This document shows positions 1 through 9,065 of a stretch of DNA of 64,000 bases, one piece after another. The DNA comes from Fretibacter rubidus (GTDB lineage: Bacteria; Pseudomonadota; Alphaproteobacteria; Caulobacterales; Maricaulaceae), in NCBI RefSeq assembly GCF_041429785.1, contig NZ_CP163423.1:2480001-2544000 (forward strand), read 5' to 3'. Each line of letters opens with the position of its first letter. Positions within the stretch are counted from its first letter, which is position 1. Position numbers and translations under genes: made by a program. Below the pieces are notes generated by a model that searched no databases, was not told the DNA's origin, and worked only from the letters and a program-made list of their open reading frames with translations.

Positions 1-1173
1 GGCCATATCAATCTCGCCCGCTTCGGCTTGAGCAAGCAAATTGTCAAACAAACCGCGCCAACTATCGGGGGCCATATACATATCGAGGCCCGCGTGAAGT
101 GCGGTTGGACAGTTTTCATTTGTGCAGCCTTCGATTTGGCCGTGAGCATTCCAGTCACCCACAACGAAACCATCAAAGCCCATTTGGCCTTTCAGCACGT
201 CATTAATCAGCCCCTTATGGCCATGCAGCTTTTTGCCCTGCCAGCTAGAGAATGAAATCATCACAGATTGCACGCCCGCATCCAGTGCAGCCGGATAACC
301 CGCCGCATGAATATCACGTAGGTCTTCCTCGCTGTCCAGATTATCCCCTTGGTCACGGCCCCCTGCTGTACCGCCGTCACCGACAAAGTGCTTGGCGGTT
401 GCGATAACTTTATTGCCTTGTAGCCAACCGTCAGATCCCGGCACACCTTGAATACCGCGCACAAGCTCGCCGGCATATGACGCTGTCACCTCTGGGTTCT
501 CAGCATAGCCTTCGTAAGTGCGCCCCCAACGGTCATCACGCACGACAGCAATGGTCGGTGCGAAGGTCCATTCTTGCCCGCCAGTGCGAATTTCTTGCGC
601 GGTAATCGCACCGATTTGACCGAGCAGAGACGGGTTACGGGTCGCACCAAGACCAATATTGTGCGGAAAGACGGTTGCGCCAGGAATATTGTTATGGCCG
701 TGAACGGCGTCCGTTCCCCATAACATTGGGATAAACGGCACACCCTCTGGATAGGCCTCTTGGGACGCCAGATAAAACGCGTCTGCGAGTTCAACCCAAG
801 CTGATGCAGGCGAGCGATTATCACCATTAGGCGCGCTATTGCCGCCGTTTAGAATAGAGCCGAGCGGATAAGTCTTGATATCTTCTGGTGTGATGGAGCC
901 AATATCAGCCTGAACGATCTGTCCGATTTTATGACGCAATGGCATTTTCGCGATAATGTCCGAGATGCGCGCCTCAACAGCAGCGTCCAAGCCAACAGGG
1001 CTTTCGAGCTTTGGCCAAATTTCTGGATTGACCGCCCCCGGTGCGCGCATTTCAGCGTCCACATTCGCTTTATCTGTTGGCATTGAGGCGTTGCTACAGC
1101 CGATCAGGGCAAGTGAAAGCGCGATAGCCGTTGTTGCCAAAGCGGCGCTTTTTAGGGGGAAGTTCAATGTCAC
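1..1173 (-). CDS. GH3 exo-beta-glucosidase lipoprotein (C-terminus cut by window edge)
   Basis: The first 391 codons of a glycoside hydrolase family 3 enzyme are visible; the reading frame runs off the left edge. GH3 exo-enzymes remove terminal glucose (or xylose) from beta-glucan or related oligosaccharides. The start is GTG at 1173, preceded by GAGG and by an in-frame TAA six codons upstream. The N-terminus is a lipoprotein signal with lipobox LIGC (Cys26), so the enzyme is probably anchored in the periplasm or outer membrane. Family landmarks in order are the DAVHGHNN motif, FAPTIAVVRDDRWGR, the AKHFVGDGGT loop, and VVGDWNAHG with the Asp expected to be the nucleophile. This spacing resembles marine exo-1,4/1,3-beta-glucosidases more than the second GH3 of this window. 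It lies downstream of the TonB receptor but behind a terminator, so it probably has its own promoter in 1174-1250. The substrate cannot be fixed from sequence. Confidence 0.9.
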   Translation of the reverse strand, partial: MTLNFPLKSAALATTAIALSLALIGCSNASMPTDKANVDAEMRAPGAVNPEIWPKLESPVGLDAAVEARISDIIAKMPLRHKIGQIVQADIGSITPEDIKTYPLGSILNGGNSAPNGDNRSPASAWVELADAFYLASQEAYPEGVPFIPMLWGTDAVHGHNNIPGATVFPHNIGLGATRNPSLLGQIGAITAQEIRTGGQEWTFAPTIAVVRDDRWGRTYEGYAENPEVTASYAGELVRGIQGVPGSDGWLQGNKVIATAKHFVGDGGTAGGRDQGDNLDSEEDLRDIHAAGYPAALDAGVQSVMISFSSWQGKKLHGHKGLINDVLKGQMGFDGFVVGDWNAHGQIEGCTNENCPTALHAGLDMYMAPDSWRGLFDNLLAQAEAGEIDMA

Positions 1174-1251
1174 GTTATCCTCGATCCGTTAGTAAGCCAT
1201 CGCTGGCATCAATCAATTATAGGGCCGATTGGCACAAACTACCAATTCGAC

Positions 1252-1284
1252 AAAAAAGGGTCCGCGAGCATAGCTGGCGGACCC
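1252..1284 (-). terminator. Rho-independent terminator after the TonB-dependent receptor gene
   Basis: Arms GGGTCCGC (1258-1265) and GCGGACCC (1277-1284) pair perfectly over 8 bp around an 11-nt loop. Read on the minus strand they are followed by six T residues (complement of 1252-1257). This sits about 55 bp past the receptor stop codon and ends that transcript before the GH3 gene. Confidence 0.85.
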
Positions 1285-1337
1285 CGATCATTTTAAAGAC
1301 GCGCAGAAAACTCCGCATCATTATGAGCTGCGTCCAA

Positions 1338-4300
1338 CTAGAAAGTGAACGAGCCAATCAGCGAGATACGACGGTCATTTTCAAAGCGTGAACGCAGGAA
1401 GCGGTCGCCTTGCGGGTTAAACTGCATCGTTGTCTCTGTAATCTCAGAGAGCAAATTCACGCCCTGCACACCGACTTGGAATTGCGGTGTGATTTTATAC
1501 TTGAACGACGCATCCAATTGACCTGTGGCTTCATTGTAAACGGGCAAGCGCGTAATCACGTCAGCCGCCGTCAACAAGAAATCAGAGCGCCAGTTATAGG
1601 CTAAGCGCGCTTCAATTTCGTCAGATTCGTAGAGACCGACGATATTAAACGTATGCTTGGATAGACGCTCCAGGCTATCAATTGGGAAAGGCTCTGTGAA
1701 ATCAGCAACACCGTTCGTTCGCACGGAGCTAATGGCCGAATTCGGAATCCGTGACTGGTCAACATAGGTGTAGTTGGCCTGCATCCCAAAGCCGCTCAGC
1801 GCACCCGGCAAGAAGTCATAGAACTGCTGATAGGCTAGCTCGAAACCTTTTACGTTACCGTCACCAGAGTTTGTTGCACCTGTGAACTGGGATGAAATAT
1901 TACCAATCGCAACGCTCGTGCTGCCACTCGAAATGATATCTTCGAGCTCTTGATAAAAAACCGAGGCCGTCAAAGAGCCGACATCGCTGAAGTAATACTC
2001 AAGAGAGGCATCAATTTTATTAGCCTTCACAGGACGAAGGTCTGGGTTGCCACCATCAACAATAAAACGGTTAAAGGCAAATGTCTCTGACGGACCACCA
2101 GGTTGCCCCGTTGACTGAATATCAGCCCGAATATTGCGGAAATTACGCAATGAGCCAACATCTGGACGCGATATAGAACGTGCCGCAGCAAAGCGCATGA
2201 TGAGCTCATCACTTAAGCCCAATTTCAGGTTAAACGACGGCAAGAAATCAACGAAAGAATTGCTTGCCACATTTTCGACCGACCCTTGAGCAAGAGTTTC
2301 ACACACCTCGCCCAATCCGACCTCGGGGCCACCACCATTTGTAAAGCAGCGATTTTCAGACTGATAATTTGTAAAACCATTTGAGTCGATTTCAGTATTA
2401 ACAATCCGCAGACCATAATTACCCTCGACATCAATGCCGCCGAAGGCATTGACATTGTCTTGACCGAAATCAACACGCGCATAGAGCGCCATTGTTGTCT
2501 CCACCGTGTCAGACAACTGCTCTGGCCCGAAATCAGCGCGAGTACCGCCATGAGGACTCCATCCTTCATTGGGGAATGAACCGCTATTTTGTGTGAAATC
2601 GACTAACGCACGATAATCAGAAACTAAAGCTTCCGACGCAAACAAGAATGTGTCGGCCCCGGTCAAAACATCACCGCGACGGAAGTTATCAAAGGTAAAC
2701 TCCTCAATATTGCCCACCGAACCTGCGTCAACAACGCCGCCAGCCCAAGCTTCTGATAGGTTACCCCAATTGTAATTGGACCAACGCGTTAGCTGATCAC
2801 GTTCGGCGAAACGACCACCAACACGAACAGACTTAAACCAGCCACCGTCTTCAAAATCATATTCAAGATCAGCTCGTAGCGCGAGCTCGTCACCTTCAGA
2901 ATCCTCGAAATGATCCATTGCCGCACGCCAGTAAGCCGTGGACGGATCAGTTGTCGACGCCCCGCCTGAACGTGTGCTTAAGTCATAACCAATTGTAGGG
3001 TCACCACATCCCGTAAAGCCTGTCGCGCAATCACCAAGATTCAGCGCAATATCCAGAGGCTGTGCGACAAAGACCGATATATCAGAATTTTTAACCGTCG
3101 AATCGACATACTGCATGTCAAAATTAGCACGCAAACGATCCGTTGGCGCCCATTTCAAATTCATTGAATAATCAGACGTTACCGTTTCGGTGTCAGACAC
3201 CCGAGTACTGTTGGCAATACGAACGCCCGGAAAACCATACCAGCCTGCGTCTTCGGATGAAATTACGCCAGATTCGAACAAGCTGCCAACGCCAACAGGC
3301 GATACATCATCGCGAGAAAAAGGAACGGTTGTTCCGCCGGGCAAAGATACAGATGTAAGGTCGGAGAAAAAGTTCCCACGACGAGCATTTGGATCTTCCT
3401 CTGACACCATACCGCGCTCTGTCCAAACATTTGATGCTTCGGAACGAATGAACTGACCTGTCAAAACCGTTGAGCCGTCGTTGCTGGCCCACTGACCCGC
3501 AAGAGCAACACCAAGGCGGTCGCGATCAAAGAACTGCGTCCGAATATTGGCCCCAGACGGCGCCGCAATCGTTCCGCCAGCACCATCATCATAAGGATAA
3601 AGCGGTGAAATTTGCGAACCATCAGAACGAGACTTTAGGTTTGAGTAGGAAATATTACCCAAAAGACCAAATTCACCATTTTTCGTATCCCAGCGGTCAG
3701 AAAACTGCGCTGAACCCGACGGTGACCACTCTTCGGCCAGATCAGTATAAGTGCCCTCAACAGTCACAGAGGCAACACGACCTGGACGATCAAATGGCAC
3801 AAGCGTTTTAAGGTTCACGACACCGGAAATACCGCCTTCGATCATATCAGCGGTTTGGTTTTTGAAAACGTCAACACCACCAACAAGCTCTGGCGGGACA
3901 TCCGCAAAACCGAGCGCGCGACCGTTATTGGCCGTAAAAGCGTCACGACCGTTAAATTCGGAGCGAACATAAGACAGACCGCGAATAACAACGCCTGAAC
4001 CTTCAACAGAGAAGTGATCTGGATCATCGCCCGCCGCAAAGCGTGAAATAGAAACACCCGGTACACGCTGTAGGGCTTCAAGGACTGAACGGTCAGGCAG
4101 CGCGCCAATATCAGACGCCGTGATTGAATCAACAAATGTATCAGCGTCACGCTTAATGTCTTGGGCGCGTTGCAGTGACTGGCGAATGCCGGTTGCAACA
4201 ACTTCGTCTTCTTCATCAACAGCTGCATCTTGGGCAAATGATGCTGTGCTAAAGGTTGCTGCCGCCAAAATAGCGATAGAGCCACCGCGAAGCAAATTGC

Positions 4301-4346
4301 GCGCGAAGCTTTGTTGTAGATTCAAATAGGTTGTGGTGTTTTTCAC
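1338..4346 (-). CDS. TonB-dependent receptor, Caulobacter/Xanthomonas carbohydrate type
   Basis: A 1002-residue outer-membrane receptor predicted to import an oligosaccharide using TonB-ExbBD energy. The start is GTG at 4346, behind AAGGGGA. Residues 1-38 form a signal peptide ending ASFA. A TonB-box-like stretch EDEVVATGI follows at about residues 46-54, then the plug domain (QRVPGVSISR, VVIRGLSYVRSEFNGRDAF) and a long beta-barrel ending in the aromatic SFTF. The plug motifs are those of the large receptors common in Caulobacterales, Xanthomonadales and sphingomonads for plant and algal glycans. It is divergent from the halogenase array, and a LacI-type operator lies 69 bp upstream. The neighbouring glycosidases, esterase and xylose genes suggest a xylan- or glucan-derived ligand; this is inference from context only. 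Confidence 0.93.
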   Translation of the reverse strand: MKNTTTYLNLQQSFARNLLRGGSIAILAAATFSTASFAQDAAVDEEDEVVATGIRQSLQRAQDIKRDADTFVDSITASDIGALPDRSVLEALQRVPGVSISRFAAGDDPDHFSVEGSGVVIRGLSYVRSEFNGRDAFTANNGRALGFADVPPELVGGVDVFKNQTADMIEGGISGVVNLKTLVPFDRPGRVASVTVEGTYTDLAEEWSPSGSAQFSDRWDTKNGEFGLLGNISYSNLKSRSDGSQISPLYPYDDGAGGTIAAPSGANIRTQFFDRDRLGVALAGQWASNDGSTVLTGQFIRSEASNVWTERGMVSEEDPNARRGNFFSDLTSVSLPGGTTVPFSRDDVSPVGVGSLFESGVISSEDAGWYGFPGVRIANSTRVSDTETVTSDYSMNLKWAPTDRLRANFDMQYVDSTVKNSDISVFVAQPLDIALNLGDCATGFTGCGDPTIGYDLSTRSGGASTTDPSTAYWRAAMDHFEDSEGDELALRADLEYDFEDGGWFKSVRVGGRFAERDQLTRWSNYNWGNLSEAWAGGVVDAGSVGNIEEFTFDNFRRGDVLTGADTFLFASEALVSDYRALVDFTQNSGSFPNEGWSPHGGTRADFGPEQLSDTVETTMALYARVDFGQDNVNAFGGIDVEGNYGLRIVNTEIDSNGFTNYQSENRCFTNGGGPEVGLGEVCETLAQGSVENVASNSFVDFLPSFNLKLGLSDELIMRFAAARSISRPDVGSLRNFRNIRADIQSTGQPGGPSETFAFNRFIVDGGNPDLRPVKANKIDASLEYYFSDVGSLTASVFYQELEDIISSGSTSVAIGNISSQFTGATNSGDGNVKGFELAYQQFYDFLPGALSGFGMQANYTYVDQSRIPNSAISSVRTNGVADFTEPFPIDSLERLSKHTFNIVGLYESDEIEARLAYNWRSDFLLTAADVITRLPVYNEATGQLDASFKYKITPQFQVGVQGVNLLSEITETTMQFNPQGDRFLRSRFENDRRISLIGSFTF

Positions 4347-4412
4347 AGTAATCCCCTTACAGATATATGTTTAGACGGCGCTCTACGGGCCTTTAGTGTC
4401 TAAAAGACGCAA

Positions 4413-4432
4413 AATTGACAACGATGTCAATT
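4413..4432. promoter_or_regulatory. LacI-type operator between TonB receptor and halogenase array
   Basis: AATTGACA and TGTCAATT are perfect inverted arms around ACGA. The core on the minus strand is TGACATCGTTGTCA, matching the operators at 13782, 14863, 14884 and 22277 apart from central bases. It lies 69 bp before the receptor start and about 165 bp before the first halogenase start, so control of the receptor is more likely. Confidence 0.7.
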
Positions 4433-4597
4433 GCAAAGTTGTAAGAATTTGCATTAAAAGAAAAACTGTGTTGTTTCTGTCACGGTATCGTTGAATTAAA
4501 GAAATTCGTCTGACGCGACATTGAGTCAGGTGACAAATGCTATAGCGCCGCATAGCGTGAATAAGGCGCTTAACAGCGTAATAAGGGGAAGCTTAGG

Positions 4598-6124
4598 GTG
4601 AATACAGATAATCGCGACATCCAAAATATTGTTATTGTTGGCGGCGGCACCGCTGGCTGGATGACAGCAGCGGCGCTGACCGCGACCTTGGGTAAAGGTG
4701 GATTAAATGTTACTTTAATTGAATCAGAAGCCATTGGCACCGTCGGTGTTGGCGAGGCGACTTTGCCTCACATTCGGTTTTTTAATCAAAAGCTGGGCAT
4801 TGATGAAGCCACATTAATGCGCGAGACCAAAGCCACCTATAAGCTAGGCATTGAGTTTAAAGATTGGGGCAAGATCGGCGATAGCTATATTCACCCCTTT
4901 GGTGATTTCGGTTTTGATATTAACCGTGTGCCGTTTCATCACTATGTCAGCCGCGCTGCCAAATTGGGACAAAACACACATCTGGATAGCTATTCCCTAC
5001 CCGTCATGGCAGCACGGCACGGAAAGTTTCAACCCCCCCATCCAGACCCTAATAATGTGCTTTCAACTTTTGGATACGCCTATCAATTTGATGCTGGGCT
5101 ATATGCACAATATCTGCGTAAGTTTTCAGAGGCGCGCGGATTGACCCGTCAAGAAGGCCGCGTTGTCCAAACCAATATAAATTCTGAAACTGGCTTCATC
5201 GACAGCGTCACATTGGAAAATGGTCAAGACATTGCGGGAGACTTCTTTATCGACTGTTCTGGCTTTCGTGGGCTTTTGATTAAAGACGCGCTTGGCGTGG
5301 GATATCGGGACTGGACGAATTATTTGCCGTGTAACCGTGCCGTTACGGCAGCGTGTGAACATATTGGTCCGTCCCTACCCTATACAACAGCCACAGCCAA
5401 AGCATCAGGCTGGCAATGGCGCATTCCGCTGCAACACCGCACAGGCAACGGCTATGTTTATTGTTCCGACTTCATATCCGATGACGAAGCGGCAAACACA
5501 TTAATGGCAGACCTTGAAGGTCCAGCCCGCACAGATCCGAAAATGCTACGCTTTACCACAGGTCAACGCGATAAATGCTGGGAGAAAAACTGTGTGGCAG
5601 TCGGGCTGTCGGGTGGATTTTTAGAACCCCTCGAATCAACGGGACTTTATCTAATACAAGAAGCCATCACGAATTTTATAGAACTGTTCCCGACCAAGGA
5701 TTGTGACGCTGTCGACCGTGATGAATATAACCGTATTATGGATATATCGTTCGAGCGGGTGCGCGATTTTCTACTGCTGCATTATGTGGCGACAACTCGC
5801 GACGATAGCCCATTTTGGAACCACTGCCGAACAATGGAAATACCAGACAGCTTGCAATATAAAATGGATTTATTCCGCAGCAGTGGACGTGTTGTGACAT
5901 ATGAAATTGGGGCGTTTAAAGACCCCAGTTGGCTCGCGGTGTATTACGGTCAAAATATCGTTCCGCAAGGCTACAATCCCCTAACCGACTTGATGCCCGA
6001 CACGGTCTTAGCGGGGCAATTGGCGCAAACGGCATCAACCGTTGATAATGCCGTTGGCACGATGCAAAATCACGGCGATTATATAAAACATCATGTGCTG
6101 CGGTCTGCCGCGATGGATGCATAG
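4598..6124 (+). CDS. Flavin-dependent tryptophan-halogenase family protein 1
   Basis: A 508-residue member of the FADH2-dependent halogenase family (PrnA/RebH relatives), which make hypohalous acid at a flavin and halogenate aromatic rings. The FAD-binding motif GGGTAGW is at residues 15-21, GVGEAT at 50-55, the family lysine at Lys82 (YKLGIEF), the diagnostic WQWRIP at 272-277 and the Glu-Ser pair of EPLEST at 346-347. All key residues are therefore present. The start is GTG at 4598. It is the first gene of a tight four-gene array (3-bp gap to the next). No flavin reductase, which these enzymes need, is seen nearby. Close homologues in TonB-receptor loci have unknown native substrates, so halogenation of tryptophan itself should not be assumed. 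Confidence 0.9.
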   Translation: MNTDNRDIQNIVIVGGGTAGWMTAAALTATLGKGGLNVTLIESEAIGTVGVGEATLPHIRFFNQKLGIDEATLMRETKATYKLGIEFKDWGKIGDSYIHPFGDFGFDINRVPFHHYVSRAAKLGQNTHLDSYSLPVMAARHGKFQPPHPDPNNVLSTFGYAYQFDAGLYAQYLRKFSEARGLTRQEGRVVQTNINSETGFIDSVTLENGQDIAGDFFIDCSGFRGLLIKDALGVGYRDWTNYLPCNRAVTAACEHIGPSLPYTTATAKASGWQWRIPLQHRTGNGYVYCSDFISDDEAANTLMADLEGPARTDPKMLRFTTGQRDKCWEKNCVAVGLSGGFLEPLESTGLYLIQEAITNFIELFPTKDCDAVDRDEYNRIMDISFERVRDFLLLHYVATTRDDSPFWNHCRTMEIPDSLQYKMDLFRSSGRVVTYEIGAFKDPSWLAVYYGQNIVPQGYNPLTDLMPDTVLAGQLAQTASTVDNAVGTMQNHGDYIKHHVLRSAAMDA

Positions 6125-6127
6125 CCC

Positions 6128-7549
6128 GTGAGCGAGCCGCGACAATCCATTGTCATCCTAAGCGGAGACATCGCTGGCCCTATGGCGGCGGCCTATCTAG
6201 CGCGACATCTGCCGAAACACAAATACGCTGTGACAGTCGTTGATACGGGCGAATGTGCGCGTGCCAGTTGGTGTAGTGTTGCCCATTACGATTTACGGCG
6301 ATTTAACAAAGCCATTGGCCTATCTGAGCTCGATTTTATAAAAACCACACAGGCCACCTTTAGCTTGGGCGACCACTATGTCGGCTTTGGTGGTGATAAT
6401 GGGGATTTTTATGCGGTTTACGCTGATTACGGCATATCGCTGGGCGGCGCCGCATTCTATCATGCTATGGCCCATTTAGGACGGTTGCCGTCATTACAGG
6501 CTATTGAAAATTACTGCCTTCCCGCCAAAGCCGCCCGCCAGGGCAAGTTCCTGCCGCCCGACACCAAAGGCCGCCCCGTGCTGTCTGATTACAGCTATGG
6601 TTACCACTTTAACGCCGAAGCTTATGCTGCGCAACTGCTCGCATTATCCGAAAAGTTCGGTGTTAATATTGTGAAGGCGTCACTTGTCTCGTTTGATACA
6701 GCAGGCAACCATATTAAAAGCCTGACGCTTGATAACGGCCAGACTTTACAGGCTGATTTATTTATCGATGCCTCTGGCCCAGACGCACGGATTGCCTGTC
6801 AACAATCTACGCGCAAATCTCAAATGTGGTCAGGCTGGGGATTTGCTAAAAGCTACAACTCAGAAACAAAAACCCCTCACGGTTCACTGCCAATAGCCAC
6901 AAAAATAGAGGCAACCAACAGCGGCTGGACGGTCCACGCGCCGCTGCAAAACACAACGCATAAGCTTGTGTTTTCAACGGCAACGGATTGCGACGCCACT
7001 ATTTCGTCTGGACGACAAGAGCAGCTCTGGGTGGGTAATGTCGTAACGCTCGGCACGGCAGCAGCGACCATTGAGCCAAGGTTCGGGGCAACACTTCGCA
7101 TGATGCAATTAGATATTGAGCGGTTATTAAAGCTGTTCCCCCCACAATTAGATGACCCGATTGAACGGTCTGAATTTAACCGACTAAGCGGGGAAACCTA
7201 TGACCGTCTCCGTGATTTTCAGATCCTGCATTATAAACTCGCGGGTACGCCAATGAGTATGAGCGTGCCAGAGTCTGTGCAGTTTAAATATGATCTTTTT
7301 AAAGCCCGAGGCCGCATGGCCATATTGGATGAAGATCATTTGTTTCGCGATCAGTGGGTCAGCCTTTTCCTCGGTCACGGCATAATACCAAAGCGGGTTG
7401 ACCCTATGGTCATCGGCATAAATCCTGACGATGTCGACGACAAAATCAAAGGCCTAGAAACGATTATCGGCCAAGCTACAGCTCAAATGCCAAGCCACGT
7501 TGATTTCATCAAACGTCACTGTGCCGCCGAGGGCTTTGCTTATGACTAG
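6128..7549 (+). CDS. Degenerate halogenase-family protein lacking catalytic residues
   Basis: A 473-residue paralogue of its three neighbours, recognisable by QATFSLGDHY, SGYHFNAEAYAAQL-like and FIDASGPDA segments and by the C-terminal RLRDFQILHY region. Every catalytic signature is changed. The nucleotide-binding GGGTAGW has become SGDIAGP (residues 12-18), and GVGEAT is absent. The family lysine is Ser79. WQWRIPLQHR reads WTVHAPLQNT, and EPLEST reads EPRFGA, so the catalytic Glu-Ser is Phe-Gly. The frame is intact with no internal stop, so it is not an ordinary pseudogene. It is probably a non-halogenating flavoprotein-fold partner, or an enzyme of changed chemistry. The start is GTG at 6128, 3 bp after gene 1; its last 8 bp overlap the start of the next gene. 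Confidence 0.8.
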   Translation: MSEPRQSIVILSGDIAGPMAAAYLARHLPKHKYAVTVVDTGECARASWCSVAHYDLRRFNKAIGLSELDFIKTTQATFSLGDHYVGFGGDNGDFYAVYADYGISLGGAAFYHAMAHLGRLPSLQAIENYCLPAKAARQGKFLPPDTKGRPVLSDYSYGYHFNAEAYAAQLLALSEKFGVNIVKASLVSFDTAGNHIKSLTLDNGQTLQADLFIDASGPDARIACQQSTRKSQMWSGWGFAKSYNSETKTPHGSLPIATKIEATNSGWTVHAPLQNTTHKLVFSTATDCDATISSGRQEQLWVGNVVTLGTAAATIEPRFGATLRMMQLDIERLLKLFPPQLDDPIERSEFNRLSGETYDRLRDFQILHYKLAGTPMSMSVPESVQFKYDLFKARGRMAILDEDHLFRDQWVSLFLGHGIIPKRVDPMVIGINPDDVDDKIKGLETIIGQATAQMPSHVDFIKRHCAAEGFAYD

Positions 7550-9065
7550 AGCAGCGCCCATAAAATCTGTCGCTATTATTGGCGGCGGCACGGCGGGGTG
7601 GATGACAGCAGCCGCCTTGTCGCGTACGCTTGATACACGCCAAACTTCTGTCACATTAATCGAAAGCGAGCAGATCGGCACCGTCGGTGTTGGCGAAGCG
7701 ACCTTGCCGAATATTGCTACCTTTAACCGTATGCTAGGTATTGATGAGCCCGCTTTTATGGCCGCAACACATGCGACGATTAAATACGGCATCGAATTTG
7801 TTGATTGGGGGCAAAAGGGCGAAAGCTATTTTCATCCCTTTGGTACGCATGGTGCGGATATGGACGGGATAAGCTTCCACCACTATTGGCGCGCTTTGAA
7901 ATCACGCGACCCTAACACGCCGCCGATTGAAAGCTTTTGCATGACAGCTATGGCGGCGGCCGCTGGCAAGGCGCTCATGCCGCAACGCGACCCCCGGTCA
8001 CCCTTGTCACGCCTTGCCTATGCGTTTCAATTTGATGCCACGGCCTATGCCGCTTATTTACGCGATTATTCTGAGGCCCGAGGCGTGTCGCGGCGTGAAG
8101 GGAAAGTCGTTGACGTGTCCTTACGCAAAAATGACGGATTTATTAGCTCGGTCACCATGATGGACGGCACCGAGATTAAAGCGGATCTATTCATTGATTG
8201 CTCTGGCTTTCGTTCCTTGCTGCTCGGCAAAGCATTGGGCACCGATTACGATGACTGGTCGCACTACCTGCCTGTGAATAGCGCCCAAGCTGTGCCGTGC
8301 GAAAAAGTCAGCCCTGCCCTGCCTTACACGCGTTGCACAGCCAAACGCGCGGGCTGGCAATGGCGTATCCCGCTGCAACACCGCACAGGCAATGGCTATG
8401 TCTATGCGTCAGATTATATTGATGACGATGCGGTCACAACCGAGCTTTTGGGCAGTCTTGGCGGGACACCAACAGGCGAGGTGAAACAGCTTCGCTTTAC
8501 AACGGGACAGCGCAAAGATTTCTGGGTCAAAAATTGTATCGGGCTTGGTCTATCCGCTGGATTTTTAGAACCGCTAGAAAGCACCTCAATTTACCTCATT
8601 CAGACGGGCATTACAAAGCTACTCGCTTTGTTCCCTGATAGCGATTTCAAATCTGTGGAACGGGATGAATATAATAAAATTATGCATAAAGAATTTGAAC
8701 AAGTGCGTGATTTCCTCATGCTGCATTATATTGCCACAAAACGTAATGATGATGCGTTTTGGGATTATGTACGCACCATGCCTGTCCCAGACAGTCTGCA
8801 AAATAAACTAGACCTATTCAAAGGCAATGGCCGCTTTTTCCGCTATGATGGCGATTTGTTTACAGAGACAAGTTGGGTGGCGGTATTTTTGGGTCAGAAT
8901 ATTATGCCAGAAGGTTACAACCCGCTCGTGGATGCGATTGAGCCCCAGCAACTTCAAGACAGCTTAGGGTCTATGCAAAACGCCATCGCCAAAGCCGCCC
9001 GAGCAATGCCGAGCCATGAAGATTTTTTAAAACAATACGGCGCAATTAGCACGAGACAATCATGA
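7542..9065 (+). CDS. Flavin-dependent tryptophan-halogenase family protein 3
   Basis: A 507-residue halogenase homologue. I chose ATG at 7542, which overlaps the previous stop codon by 8 bp and gives a length matching its paralogues; an upstream in-frame ATG at 7500 would add 14 residues with no family counterpart. It contains GGGTAGW near residue 15, GVGEAT, the lysine in IKYGIEF, WQWRIPLQHR and LEPLESTSIY. The catalytic Lys and Glu are therefore present, with Ser in place of Gly after EST compared with protein 1. It ends with TGA overlapping the ATG of the fourth gene (ATGA), indicating translational coupling. The paralogues are clearly diverged rather than recent copies. Confidence 0.9.
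   Translation: MTRAAPIKSVAIIGGGTAGWMTAAALSRTLDTRQTSVTLIESEQIGTVGVGEATLPNIATFNRMLGIDEPAFMAATHATIKYGIEFVDWGQKGESYFHPFGTHGADMDGISFHHYWRALKSRDPNTPPIESFCMTAMAAAAGKALMPQRDPRSPLSRLAYAFQFDATAYAAYLRDYSEARGVSRREGKVVDVSLRKNDGFISSVTMMDGTEIKADLFIDCSGFRSLLLGKALGTDYDDWSHYLPVNSAQAVPCEKVSPALPYTRCTAKRAGWQWRIPLQHRTGNGYVYASDYIDDDAVTTELLGSLGGTPTGEVKQLRFTTGQRKDFWVKNCIGLGLSAGFLEPLESTSIYLIQTGITKLLALFPDSDFKSVERDEYNKIMHKEFEQVRDFLMLHYIATKRNDDAFWDYVRTMPVPDSLQNKLDLFKGNGRFFRYDGDLFTETSWVAVFLGQNIMPEGYNPLVDAIEPQQLQDSLGSMQNAIAKAARAMPSHEDFLKQYGAISTRQS

Noticed and set aside
3842-4285. 147-codon open frame on the minus strand overlapping the receptor N-terminus
   Set aside because: Shifted frame of the receptor gene with no ribosome site and no recognisable protein features.
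4478-4535. TGTCAC and GTGACA inverted pair in the receptor/halogenase intergenic region
   Set aside because: Arms are 6 bp and 46 bp apart; expected by chance in a region of this size.
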